Shown piece by piece: positions 49,832 through 61,379 of a DNA stretch of 64,000 nucleotides. The position numbers were made by a program, and so were the translations under genes. The notes beneath the pieces are model-generated. The model had not been told where the DNA came from. It saw nothing but the letters and a program-made list of their open reading frames with translations, and ran no database searches. Each line of letters begins with the position of its first letter. Within the stretch, counting starts at the first letter, position 1. The stretch comes from Acanthaster planci (lineage: Eukaryota > Echinodermata > Asteroidea > Valvatida > Acanthasteridae), in contig NW_019091362.1 of assembly GCF_001949145.1 (NCBI RefSeq), forward strand, positions 11,073,804 through 11,137,803. Reading direction: 5' to 3'.

Positions 49832-50375
49832 TACAGGGCTCGAAATTGGGCTAATCATCACGGAAGCAAGTACTTGCTCCCTAGACAGCTAAATTTGTCA
49901 CTTCACGGGAGTAAGTAGCTCCCATACAATATTAAAGACCTAGTGTCATTTCAAGAAAAACAAAGCAAAGACCCTGGTCCTTGCTGTTGCCTTTGTTTAA
50001 ATCAATGACACTGGTAACTTACGGCTTAGACTTTGGCAGACATTAAAGCCTTGATCGAGTTGTTATTTTTGTGGGTTTCACGCGACATACAATTAGTAGT
50101 GAGCACGCAACCAACCGGAACCTCATCAAACGTGCTTAGCGACGCTACGCAATAAGTCAGGCACTGGGCCTTTATAACGTGCATATGCACACAGACGTAA
50201 AAGGGAACTAACCGCAGTAATCAAGCGTTTTTGAAACGAGTGGATTAGGCTGAGACTTTGTTTTCGCTGGTTCCAGCTATTTTGGAACATGGTTCAAAAC
50301 CACATGCTCAAGCTATGACTGGAACCAAACAAATGACAGTCACAAGGAATTTCACCTCGGTCCGCTAGCCTGGAG
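49832..50375. mobile_element. Insertion replacing the gypsy integrase core, containing dispersed repeat copy
   Basis: Gypsy sequence stops before CAGGGCTCGAAATTGGGCTA (49835) and resumes near 50.39 kb with the integrase C-terminal part. The intervening 540 bp do not match gypsy. The right part (50222-50365) matches 29180-29335 in inverse orientation. The CAGGGCTCGAAATT word looks like the end of a short DNA element (memory). The catalytic core of the integrase is missing, so deletion accompanied or preceded the insertion. Confidence 0.55.
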
Positions 50376-50384
50376 AAACACTCC

Positions 50385-50820
50385 AACTGAAGGCCTGAAC
50401 AGCTCCCCTGCTCAGCAAATCTACAGATGCCATAACAAGACCGACCTGCCTACAAAAGCACAATTACTGGTGCCATCACACAACTTCAACACTTAGTAAA
50501 AAACAGCACTTTGATTGACACACCAAAGCACTACCCCGTCTCCAAGCTGGAGACATAATGTGTATACTTCCCAAAGCCGATTCCAAAGTTTGGGAAAAAG
50601 CACAAGTACCAGAGCAGGTCAATATCCGTTCATATAAAGTGGTCACAGAGAATGGTCAGGAGTATCAACATAATTGGAGGCACCTCAGGCGCACAGCAGA
50701 AAGCTACATCCCACCCAGTGAACTTCAGTTTCCAGCAAAAGGACCAACTGTCAACAAAGAGAGTAACCAGACTGTTTCAACACACACAGACCTAAAACCT
50801 GCGACGCAGCACTCATGAAC
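50385..50820 (+). pseudogene. Ty3/gypsy integrase C-terminal remnant
   Basis: RNTPTEGLNSSPAQQIY (from about 50387) is the typical phrase just after the integrase core. The 3' frame (50558-50818) contains VWEKAQVPEQVNIRSYKVVT and YQHNWRHLRRT, the SH3-like end found in this family. Stops separate the two parts. It leads directly to the purine tract and 3' LTR. Confidence 0.75.
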
Positions 50821-51009
50821 GGAAAACACCAAGCTATCTCAAGGACTATGTCACAGAACAAGAACAGACTCTGTGGACTTTCTGGGTTTACTTTAATTAC
50901 ATCATTTAGTATACAGCAAGTCCTCTGTAAGTAGAGTAGTTAAAGCAACTGCATTTTGTATGACATGTACATGTGCCAGTAGGGATGTTTTCTCATTACG
51001 AAATTTCTA

Positions 51010-51025
51010 TTTAAAGAAAGAATGG
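51010..51025 (+). other. Polypurine tract of the gypsy element
   Basis: AAAGAAAGAATGG lies directly before the 3' LTR start TGTTGTGATATC. This is where the plus-strand primer is expected. Confidence 0.6.
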
Positions 51026-51207
51026 TGTTGTGATATCACTACGGTGCCCTCATGCTAAGCTACTGTTATTAACTGGGCGCGCCCCTAGTCACCATTGTTG
51101 TGGCCACGACCTGATGACTGAAGCACCCATGCACAGAATAAAAATGGTCACAGTTCACTGGTCTCTATGACTGGAGGCGACCGTTGTAAGCTACAAACAA
51201 GAACACA
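51026..51207 (+). mobile_element. 3' LTR of the Ty3/gypsy-type element
   Basis: This is the direct-repeat partner of 42149-42338, with the same order of blocks and the AATAAA signal. It is preceded by a purine tract. The two LTRs differ at many positions, including short indels, so the insertion is old. A matching 5 bp target duplication outside the two LTRs was not seen (GTTTA versus AACAG with these limits). Confidence 0.75.
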
Positions 51208-51469
51208 AACAGTTTACAAGAGGTTAGGAGGAAGTACTGGCAACTTGGGTCTTCCTTGACATGTTTTCCCAAGATTTCAAGATTAATGTCAATCTGCAGT
51301 TCATTTAAGTTCATACCGGGGGAGGTGTTGTGAAGAAGTGTCATTCCATGGGGCCAATGATAGCATTGCGATAGCCTGATATTCCAATGATGTCCAGGAG
51401 GTTGAAACCTCAGTTTGGTCTCTATTGCACTGCCAGTCATTGATGCGTCAGATATATGTATGTAAAATA

Positions 51470-51598
51470 TGACTTGTACTCGAGTCACAAAACATCGAGA
51501 CCGAGTTCAAGTCCGAGTCATATTTCTCGAATCAAGGCCCAGTCATCCGGGTTGAGTCAGAGTCACAAAGGTCGAATCCAAGTCAGGAGTCACCTTTA
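51470..51598. repeat. Degenerate GAGTC/GACTCGAGTC-type simple repeat
   Basis: ACTCGAGTCAC, GACCGAGTTCAAGTCCGAGT, TTGAGTCAGAGTCAC and CAAGTCAGGAGTCACC occur in a row with an imperfect spacing of 8-16 bp. Confidence 0.7.
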
Positions 51599-53674
51599 TT
51601 GTTGTATTTGGAACACATTTTCGGCTTCTACAAGTATTTCATTTGCAGAAAAGAAGCATCTTTTGTTCCATTTTTCTCCTGCAGAATTTGAATTCTGCGC
51701 CTGGTCTTCAGTTTTCATTTCTCTTAAAACTGATCAGACCAAAATTTACTACTTTTGGAATGGAGGCCATGACCAATCTTCATGCTTTCACATACTCACA
51801 AAATGTGTCAGGGATGACATTCTTCTGCTTTTGGGACTTTGAAAATCCACTTTTGCAGTTAAGTTACGCCTTTTTGGACTGTCCGATACGGCGATAGTTG
51901 ACCTATAGAAATTCCGATATTTTAAACTTGCTGACCCATTTCATCAAGATGATTTTTTTAATTCCAAGTATCAGATATGATAATATTGAGCCTCAATTTG
52001 TTGTGAAATGAAATGAAATAATTTTTGCATTTCTCGTTGCTTACTTTCCATTTGTTGAGTCATTTTTATTTCGCCCTAAGCACATCAGAATCATATTGAC
52101 CACAAAGGGCACTTGGTCGTGCCATGCATGCCATACGTTCATGTGTAGTTTAGGCACACATGGTCAACGTACACACAGATCCGAACCAGTACCAGGCTAG
52201 AATTGGGAGATAAGATAAAGCAACACATTCCATTGGCTTTTTTCGCAGACAAAAACCAGTCCAGCCCAATAACCATCTCTGTAGGAAATGTGTTCATTTC
52301 CAGGTAACTGTTGGTGTCACAGTTGCTCTGATAGGTTTATTTTCATGAAGTATCCTCATTTAAGCCAATGACTGTGCACTTTTCATGCTACTCACCACAT
52401 GCACAAGTGTATAGACCACCACTCGAAGCCACTGTGCCCGGTACCCTGGATACTTTTTGTGTGTAATCACAGAAAACCGTACCGTCGTGTGTGTTGTTGA
52501 ACAGACGTTTCTTATTGTTACATTTCAATCATTATGTCCGCCCATAAAGACATCAACTTGAAGAAGAAGGACAGGTGAAGCACATCAATAGAGCTGTTAA
52601 AACTTCCTGGCGATAGGAGTGGGTTGGAGCCAAAACAGGAGGAGTATTCTTGTCCGACTTTATTCGGAAACTGGCAAAACTTGGCAAGGCAGTGGCGAGA
52701 TTAATTACGCTTCCTGGGGCAAAAATGTAACAGCATGTGCAGAATCGTTGAAATATAACAGTGAACTCAAGACACGGAAAACGAAATATCGTCTATCAGG
52801 TGTGTACGTGTATACACGTACATAATCGACATGTATTTTGAAGCACATTACAAACCACAAGTGATGAACAAAACTATGTGGTGGGCCTTTATAATACATA
52901 TCAAGTGAACAAATAATAAAAAAGATTGGGCTAGAAATAGGTTTTTCAGAGTATGGACTTTCACAAATGTTTCTATCATAAAATGTGTGTCAGAGGAGCT
53001 TAGCATTAGATTGCACCACAGAGTATCTAAAGTTGAACATTTTCCTGGTGCCCGCATGACGTAAAGGGCTTCGCACTGCGCCCTTGCAAATTTCAGCTTT
53101 TTTCATTTTCTGAGAATTCTCATCCCCGTTGTACTGACATCAGATCGTCAGACCCATAACCAACTGCAACTGAGATTCTTCAAACAGCAATACACGTGTT
53201 TCAAAGCTATGGCTCATCTGTGACCTCTGCTGCTTCTCCGGCATCGGTTTCTTGACTCCGTTCCCATGTCTAGTCACCATACTAAGATCTGTCTTCTGAT
53301 TCTTCAGTGGCCTCTCCTACGTCCTTCCTAGGGAAAGGCAGACTGCAGGAGCCTCCTTGATACTCTCAGATCAGGAGGTTACTGTGGCATTTGCCTCTTT
53401 GACCTTCACCTGGAATTGTTCAGGGTGCTTTTGTAGTGCCAAAGATAGTCCACATGCAGCACTTTGGTTTTACAGGGTGGTTCTTGTTTGACCTTGACAT
53501 TGACAGCACTGATTGCTCCGGTTAATATGTCCAATTTGGCCCCTTTCCACTATGGCCAGAGTTTGAAAGCCAAGTCTACATTTCTTTTTCTTTGGTCTGC
53601 ACCACAGCTGACTTGGTTAAAAGCTCTCCACTTCACCCAATACTTACATAAAGTACATTGCAATTGAAAGTTAA

Positions 53675-53860
53675 CACCAAAATGGGAAAATCTTTTCACA
53701 CTTTTTCTCTTCCCTGGGAATTCCTTTTCAATTGTGAAAAACTGTGCCACATAAAAGTGGGAATATATATTCACAGATTTTCCCCCAACAAGTGGGAAAA
53801 GATTTTCACACTTTTTTCCCACAAGTGAGAAAGGATTCCATAGATTTCTCTGGTACTGGG
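53675..53860. repeat. Diverged tandem repeats of a GTGGGAAAA...TTTTCACAC motif
   Basis: AATGGGAAAATCTTTTCACA (53681), AAGTGGGAATATATATTCAC (53755), AAGTGGGAAAAGATTTTCAC (53790) and AAGTGAGAAAGGATTCCATA (53823) recur every 35-75 bp. Each includes a small internal inverse (GGGAAAA...TTTTCCC). Confidence 0.65.
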
Positions 53861-54330
53861 GAAATAATTTAGCAAGCTTTCTTCATTAAGTAGTATTTGT
53901 GCATGTAGACATTTATAAGGAAGTCTGTTGTTCTCTGTGGTTTCAAACATGCACATCTCTGAATATGGAAAGTGGAGGATAATTAGTCTGAGGCAAGTAT
54001 AATCTTTCCTTCTCTGGAATTTCCAGAAGATTATTTGAGGAAGACAGCATTGAAATTTCAAGGCAGTCTGTTTCTTGGTTCAGGACAAAATGCAATGCGA
54101 CAGGTGAAATCAAAGCTGGCTATGGTGGAGGTCGGAGACCAGCACTGAATACAGTATCAAACAGCTGAACTACGGGAGATTCCTGTTATAGCACTCTCAA
54201 TGTGACCTAACCGCACGGTGCTATAACCAACTGGATGGAGGTACAACATGTGCACCGACTCTTGACCTATGAAATGGTATTGCTACGCCTACAGACAATC
54301 GTGTACACAATCTAGTACAGTTCATCACCA

Positions 54331-56125
54331 TGTTTCAAGAATGACAGGTGAATGCCAGAGCATGGTTCCACCTTCTGGGGTTGATGGCCAGCCTTGTGGA
54401 CCCTGTCCCCTGGTGAGGCCTCTCCAAGTTTTCCTCTCGACTCCAAGCTGAGCAGGGATGCCCTCGACCTCAAGATACTGATGTCAGTCCTGGGTTTTTC
54501 CACATTTGGCTTCGTGGTCAGTGAGAGACAACCTGACCGTCTGCCTTCCCTTAACAACCCCAAGACAGGACAGTGGTGATCACGACAGGTGCCTCGAACC
54601 TCGGGTTTGGGGCCTGTCTTCACCCGCAACAAGCTTCTGGCCTCTGGGGCCCCAACCTTTGGGGGTCCTACATCAGCCTATGGGCAATCTTCGAAGCCCT
54701 CCTTCACTTCTGTTCATCCATAGAAGGCAAAATGATTCTCATCCGTTCAGACAAGGCAACAGCCATCGCATATATCAACCATCAGGGGGACATGTGCTCC
54801 CCTCACCTGTGCCTCCTCACCTGGGACCTTCTTCCCTGGACTGTAGAACACTCTGTCAGTCTGCCGAACACATTCCTGGAGTGGAGAATAACCTGGAGAA
54901 AGCTGTCTCTCAGAGCTCGGTCTGTCCTACCGGGTGGACGCTCCAACCAGAGATAGTCAAGACACTGTTCTGCGTCATGGACAAGCCTATACATGGAATT
55001 CTTTGTGTCCCACCTGAACGCCCAACTCCAAACGTTCTCCACTCGATATCCCCTGGCACCCTATGCTTCTCCTGGGAAGGGCTTCTAGCATACCTCTCCT
55101 GTTGCACATCCCCAGGATAGCTGTCCAAGATAGAAAGGGACAAGTGTTGCATCCTCCTCATTGCCCATTCTGGCCAAGGCAACCATGGTTTCTCCACATT
55201 GTCAGACTACTGGTCGACGTTCCCCTGATCCGGCCATTTTGTCCAGCTAGATGTCATCTTCCAACCCAGGTCCCACGTCTTGCATCCGGACCCATCTCAC
55301 CTTGACCTAAACCTGCTGGACATGGTCCGTTGATCGTGCCAAGAGGCAGGCCTTTCTCAAGATGCTGCTGTCTTGGCCGCTATCAGTTGTCCATGAGAAA
55401 GATCTACATGTATCACAGCCAAATACCACATTTCAACTCATGGTGCAAGGAGCAAGCTATTGATCCGACCAAGGCACCTCTTTAAATCGTAGCTGACTTA
55501 CTTATGCACCTTTTCACCTCTGGCCTGCTGGTATCCAAGATCAGAAACTACCGTTCGGCCACGGTTTGACCATCTCCAACAACTCACAGATCCATCACCT
55601 CAGGGGAATGTGCATAGAACACCCTTCATCTAAGAAGCTTATCCTATCCTGGAACCTAGGGGACATTCTGTGATTCTTGGCTGGTCCTCCATTCAAACCC
55701 ACAGGACGGGCCTCTCTCCAGCAGTATCAAGCTGGTGTTCCTCCTCGCCGCCGATCATTACTTCACAAAGGGGCTATGAAATCAAAGCTGTCTCCATATC
55801 TATTGGCCACATTAGATGGGAGCCACTTGGGGTACCACTCATTCTGACGATAGGGTTCCTCACAAAAATCCAACACCTTCCTCCAACCGCTGGACATTTT
55901 TGTTCTGGCAATTCAGTCACACTCAGCCTCCTTGGACAAACTCTTGTGCCCCCTCCACATGCTGAAATTGTACTTGGAAAGGACGGACATCAGGGGATCC
56001 GCCTCTCATCTACTCATCACCACTACATGGCGTCACCACTCGGCCTCCAGGGACATGATTGCCAGGTGGGTTGTTTCCACGATTAAGGTTGCCAGCGAAG
56101 ATTGGCCTACCACCCCGGACTAGCA
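54331..56125 (+). mobile_element. DIRS1-type retrotransposon fragment: RT end, RNase H, tyrosine recombinase start
   Basis: The phrase HLLGLMASLVDPVPW (from about 54371) is the typical segment after the DIRS RT. RNase H follows at 54573-54960: VITTGASNLGFGACL, where the catalytic TDAS Asp is Gly, then SDKATAIAYINHQGD, with EHIPGVENN in another frame near 54860. The linker (RASSIPLLLHIP, PFWPRQPWFLHIVRLLVDVP) and recombinase N-terminal half (IRWEPLGVPLILTIGFLTK, RDMIARWVVSTIKVASEDW) follow to 56.1 kb. The fragment stops before the HxxR and Tyr boxes. Numerous stops and frameshifts make it a dead, truncated copy; gag and the RT fingers and palm are absent. Confidence 0.75.
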
Positions 56126-57968
56126 ATGCAAATGTTATAATGTGCCCACAGCATCCTAAACTGTGTCCTCCTGGGTTTATTTTAAGGGGATTGCTATTAT
56201 ATGTTGCAAAGCGGCATGCTGGAAATCCCCATCAACATTCACCTCTGTTTACCTCAGTGATGTGTTTTAGGGGGACCACTCTGATGGACTGGCCGTCTGA
56301 TGCTGGAAATCCCACACCCCTACAAGCAACTGTCATCATACGTAAGCGACCTCCTTTGAGGAGTCAGGGGTTACCCCCCTTTTAAAGTTGATAGTCCTTG
56401 TACTCGTAATGTCTTTGGATTATTCCTTATGTACTTACAGTAGTGTGACCTCACCTACCCATCTCCGCAGGTGTGGTGCAAATATATTGGTAACCTGGGT
56501 AGGTTCTAAATCCCGGAAGTTAAAAAAAAAGAAACCTTCATTTCTAGCAAAAATATAATGAGCAGGCCCCGACCTATGCCCTCTGTTGTCTACAAAAAAT
56601 TCACTGGTTTCCTTCATTTTGTACATGTATAAAATTGCACCTTTTTAGTGGTCACCAGTTGAAATGTTAACGTACCTTAATATATGAGTACATCATACAG
56701 GTTACAATTCTTTGACAGTGATTGGTGATGAGTCCACTTTCCCTATTGATGCATTTTATTAATTTTATGCTTTGTTCTTCTCAATTAAGACATTTTATTA
56801 CAAGTCTTTGTTTGTTCTATTCTGTACCTTACACTTTCACAAAGAACATGTTCAAACTGTTTTGAAAGCACATTCATCACCCTTCAACAGTGGTACGATC
56901 GACAAACGACACATACGAGTGGGAAAATACTCTTCTCTTAAGATGAGGTTCTGGATAATACAAAACAATTCAGTAAGTCCTGGGGCCTTTGTATTGACGA
57001 GAGCCGACTGTATATCCTAACATAATTGGCATATGTACATTGAGGGTGCTTTTAAATCCCTAAAAGGCCCTTGATAAAATAGTGAAACTTACAGAGAGTT
57101 TTACTTTCATTTACTTCCAGATTTCATGTGTATCCTCTTGGTGTCCTTGTCATCAGTGGTGTCACCTGAGAGGACCTCATCTCTCTTGGCCATGTTCATC
57201 ACAGGAGGGGAAGAGGCTTGTCTGTTTGATGGTATGCACGGAAAATAGTTCTCTGTAAATACTGACCTGACCTGATCTGAATGTCTGCTTGTATTGAACC
57301 AAGGATAGGTGAGTCTAATGTTTGAGATTATTACTGTACCACTAGCTTTTTATCATTACTCATCAGGGCCCTGTATATATATGCATACATATAAATGCAT
57401 TTCCTTTAATTAACCCTCAAATGAGCCACCTGTTTTAAACTTTATGCTAATGTGGAATGAATAAAAATAAGCGATGAGAAAACTTGAATATTGCAGCATG
57501 TGATTTCTATTCCATTTAGGGATCCCAATACAATACTTTTAGCAGGAATTGACGTACCTGCGATGGTCGCGTATCTGCATGTGAAGTAGGCATGGTTTAA
57601 ACTGAAGTGGCATCAAACATACGAACCGGATACTGCATGTACTGTGTCGACTCCGCCGGTGTGTGCGACGAAGTTCAACACAGAGAGACTCGGTTTCGAT
57701 GCGGATATGCGCAGACAACGCTAATGTGAAATCCCTCTATGATCAAGCACAGCTTCGTTCATGAGCCCGGTGGCAATAAACAGACACCATACATGTATGG
57801 CTGGTAACCCCATTGAAAAGGGACACAATAGACCCCATCTATGGGCTGCAATGTGATCACTAAAGGCAAGAAGCAAATGCGCTTGACTTTGTAGTCGACC
57901 TCTGTTTCGTATCCTATAATATGCAATGGTGAAATTGACAAAGTGGTAGAATTTTCTCTGAAAATACA
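56126..57968. other. 1.8 kb without a supportable gene
   Basis: This is AT-rich sequence with a short direct repeat (GCTGGAAATCCC at about 56219 and 56304) just after the DIRS fragment, perhaps part of its 3' repeat. No open frame is recognisable, although many TTTTAT-type words occur. Confidence 0.4.
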
Positions 57969-58030
57969 TTAACTTTTTGCGCGCCATCGGCGACTCAAGT
58001 CAGCGCAAAAATTCCCTGCACGCTGTGGGC
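57969..58030 (+). mobile_element. Candidate left end of the piggyBac element (TTAA plus inverted-repeat-like start)
   Basis: TTAA (57970-57973) is followed by CTTTTTGCGCGCCATCGGCG and ACTCAAGTC, then a similar internal phrase GCAACTACAGTCACCCGC at about 58029. piggyBac elements insert at TTAA and start with a C/T-rich then GACT...AGTC-containing repeat. The mirror end was not found downstream of 60.03 kb, so the call is tentative. Confidence 0.4.
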
Positions 58031-58232
58031 AACTACAGTCACCCGCATGTGTTATGCATGTTCAGTCATTGAATTCTACAAATATATAGACCTCTGACCC
58101 CTCATCCGGGTACTTTTAGATAGTAGTATACGTGGACAACAATATTTTGTCGTAAAGAAGCTGACTCTTCTTAGAAAGTTTCCCATAATTTACCGATCAA
58201 AGTCCATGCGCTGACAACCGCTGAAACAATAG

Positions 58233-60027
58233 TTGTGTACAATGAATGTTAACAAAGTATTTCGGGAGATTTTTGGAGACTCTGACTTTGAAGAGCCTTT
58301 TCTGAGCGGTTCTGATGACGATGAAGTCAGTGAAGGTACATGTACCTGTAATAATGGCATGGACAGGACCGGAGGAAACGACAGCAGTAATGCTAATGGG
58401 TCGGATTTTGTCATCGGCCCTGGTGAAAATCGGCACCAGGCGGCCAGGGCCGGTGATGATGTTGCGTGGGAAGAGGGCCTTTCGGAGGGCGTACCAAGAC
58501 GACTGGCTGGTAAATTTCAACCATCAGAATGGTCAGCTGTTATTTGATGGCGACGAGGAACCCACTGAATATGGGATTTTTTCTCATTTTTTGATGGGGA
58601 TGTCGTTGATCTGTTGGTTCGTGAAACAAACCGATATGCTGCCACGACTATAGAAAGAAAAGGAGGCACGGACAATCTCAACCAACAGTCAAGATTCAGG
58701 AAATGGAAAGACGTTCCGGCCAATGAAATGAAGGCTTTTCCAACCATCATGCTGTTGATGGGTATTGATCACTGTTCCAACTATAAAGTTTACTGGACCA
58801 CTGAGTGGACATTGGAAGCCCCCGTCATCATGCCTATCATGTCACGTGATAGATTTTATCTGATACTGACCTTCCTTCACTGCACCGGCAATGCCCAACT
58901 CATTAGACCTGCAGATGAAAATCATGACAGGTGGGGAAAGATCAAGGAAATTATGGACTTACTAGTAGATCGATGGCAGACAGCCTATTACCTGGATCGA
59001 GAACTATCCGTAGATAAAACAGTAATCCCTTTCAAAGGGCAAACTGCTATGAAAGTGTGCGAGCCGAACAAGCCCGACAAATGGGGATTGAACTGTTGGA
59101 ACTTGGCTGAGGCAAAGACAGGATACGTGTGGAAATCAGAACTTTATCAAGACAAGTGGAATAACCAAACTGAGGTGGGCTTGTATCATGATATTGTCAC
59201 AACTCTGTGTCTGCCTGTATACAATAGGGGCCACCATGTTTACATGGACAATTTGTTTACATCCCCTACCCTGTTTCATGACCTCAGCAACCATGGGACG
59301 GGCATGTGGAATCCTCTGGACCAACCGTGTCGGAACACCTGATGAAATAAAAAAAGCCAAACTTGAAAGCCAGTGACCCCCATTTTTCTGTTCGCGATGG
59401 AAAGGCTGGTTTGACAAACAACAGGTAAATGTAGTCTCAACTGTGCACAATGTGACAACATTCCAGAAAATGTTCATGCATGAGGCCAAAACAATCCACG
59501 CAAGGTGGATAAGCCTGTAGTTATCGAATGCTACACCAAGTACATGGGAGGAGTGGATCATGCAGACCAGGGTATGTGGTATTACTTGAATATTCACAAG
59601 ACATTGAAGTGCTGGAAGAAGGTATTCGTTTACCATCTCAAAGTGAGCTGTGTCAATTGCTGGATCATCTGGAAATTAAGCCCTCCATCTTGGCAATAGA
59701 CAACGGCCCGAAAAGTTCCGGTTTGCCATCATCAATGGACTTCTCGAGGGACATGTCAGACATTGTGGCAGAGCAGGAAGGAGATCCATGGATGCACCAA
59801 ATCGACTCACAGAACGACACTTCCTTGCCATCAATCGCGATGTCACTTCAACAGGACGTCCATTCAAACCAGACTGTGTGGTCTGCTCCAATCAGGCAGT
59901 CCGACGTCATCAGACTGAATACATTTGTATTGAATGTAATAAGCCAATGTGTCCTGTACCGTGCTTCAGAAGATATCATACCCTCATGGACTACAAGGCA
60001 GACTGTGTTCCAGGATTTCACAGATAA
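58233..60027 (+). pseudogene. piggyBac-family transposase, nearly full length but frameshifted
   Basis: A start-type acidic N terminus (MNVNKVFREIFGDSDFEEPF, 58242 on) is followed after indels near 58.55-58.61 kb by a 243-codon frame (58614-59342) with RFRKWKDVPANEMKAF and the DDE core. The three catalytic Asp are all present: LSVDKTVIPFKG (59013), YMDNLFTSP (59247) and GGVDHADQ (59556), but in different frames. A frameshift near 59.31-59.34 kb separates the second and third, with stops at 59374 and about 59517. The C terminus keeps the zinc-binding cluster (CVVCSNQAVRRH...CIECNKPMCPVPCFRRYH, 59875-59990). The enzyme excises and inserts DNA at TTAA. This copy cannot make an intact protein. 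Confidence 0.85.
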
Positions 60028-60578
60028 ATGAACACTAGAACCATGACTGGACACAATCACTCAAGGAAAATAACTGGACACTGGCAACTCAATTGGTAAA
60101 AACAAATTTATTTCCAAGCTTTTTTATGGGGGGGTCAAAGGATGTGCCAAATGCAGTAAAACAAATATTGAATTGTCTGTAAAGATTGATCTATTCTCAG
60201 CATTTTCTAGTGAAATCTGCTTCTTTTACCTCTTAAATTGGTACTCAAACGCCCATGTTATGTTAAATCTTTAAAGTATGGAGTCGTTTGTGTGGGCTAC
60301 AACTTACTCAGCACGCATGCATGAAAGCCGCCTTGCAAGGGTATGAATAACACTATGCCATAGAAGGTGTTTCACGTGAAATATCATAAAATGAAACTGA
60401 ATATTGATGCTTAACTGCCTGTGTTCTTATTCTGACTTAAATCGTTCACAAATCCTTAATGAATCTCATAGGTCATTGATCATGAAGTTAAAGCTGGACT
60501 ATATTTTCTTACGGACGTAGATGGCACTGACGTTGCCAAATACATTGGGTACGTGAATGAAGGATCAAAGTACAGTAA
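60028..60578. other. Flank of the piggyBac remnant without a gene
   Basis: AT-rich sequence with no open frame of note. A right terminal repeat ending in TTAA was looked for and not found. Confidence 0.4.
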
Positions 60579-60920
60579 CTTCGTTGTCGGAATTCTGCCC
60601 CTTATTGGGAGGGCCGATCATAGTATACACAAACCTTCGTTGTCAGAATTCTGCCCCTTTATTGGGAGGGCATATCAAAGTATGTACCGAACTTTGTTGT
60701 CGGAATTCTGCCCCCTTATTTGGAGAGTGGATCATACTACTCACTAAACTTCGTTGTCGGAATTCTGCCCTCTTGTTGGGAGAGCAGATCATAGTGTACA
60801 CAAAACTTCGTTGTCAGAATTCTGCCCCTTTATTGGGAGGGCAAATCAAAGTATGTCCTGAACTTCGTTGTCGGAATTCTGTCCCTTTATTGGGAGGGCC
60901 GATCATAGTATACACAAAAC
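60579..60920. repeat. 57 bp minisatellite, six copies
   Basis: Units start with CTTCGTTGTCGGAATTCTGC at 60579, 60635, 60692, 60749, 60806 and 60863. The period is 57 bp (the first unit is 56). Since 57 is 19 codons, plus frames remain open (60557-60985) and read an apparent 19-residue repeat such as LSEFCPFIGRADHSIHK. There is no other sign of a gene. Units 2 and 5 share a distinct second half (ATCAAAGTATGT...GAA), while units 1, 4 and 6 share GATCATAGT(A/G)TACACAAA. Confidence 0.95.
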
Positions 60921-61379
60921 TGCAGTACAACACTGCACCCAGCCTCAAGTTGCATCGGAAGATGCTAGCCTTTTTGGACTGCTAAGCTGCCAGGGCTTTT
61001 GTCCGCCACACCCCATCTGCAGCTCTACTATGACCTCCGGTCTGCCGATGGACTCCGGGCATGAGGCCACCGATCCTGACCCAGGACGCTCCTCCTAGGA
61101 TACGACTGACGATTCAGGACATCCCCACCTGGCTTCATCCTCATCCACCTAGGCTTTCGGCTCCCCCGCACCAGTGAAGACTAATAACACAAGGCCAAAA
61201 CATCTTCTTTGTCAGAGTCAGAAGTCAAGCGTATGAAGACTGCCAAGAAAATTTCACTTTGTGCACTTGTGGCTCTGCCATGACGGCTGCTACCACCGCC
61301 ACCGAGACAGCAGACAGGCCTACCCCCGTCTTCAGGCCATTCCTTTAGTTGTCCATTTTGGTCAGCAACTTGGTCATCA

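Larger units (their letters stand above)
51208..54330. other. 3.1 kb without a supportable gene
   Basis: Contains low-complexity GAGTC-type sequence (51.47-51.6 kb), AT-rich sequence, and diverged tandem copies at 53.67-53.86 kb. Short frames (up to 128 codons at 51456-51842) are not recognisable. Confidence 0.4.

Noticed and set aside
60557-60985. 142-codon repeat-protein-like frame
   Set aside because: It is explained by the 57 bp (19-codon) minisatellite; a second frame is open in the same stretch for the same reason.
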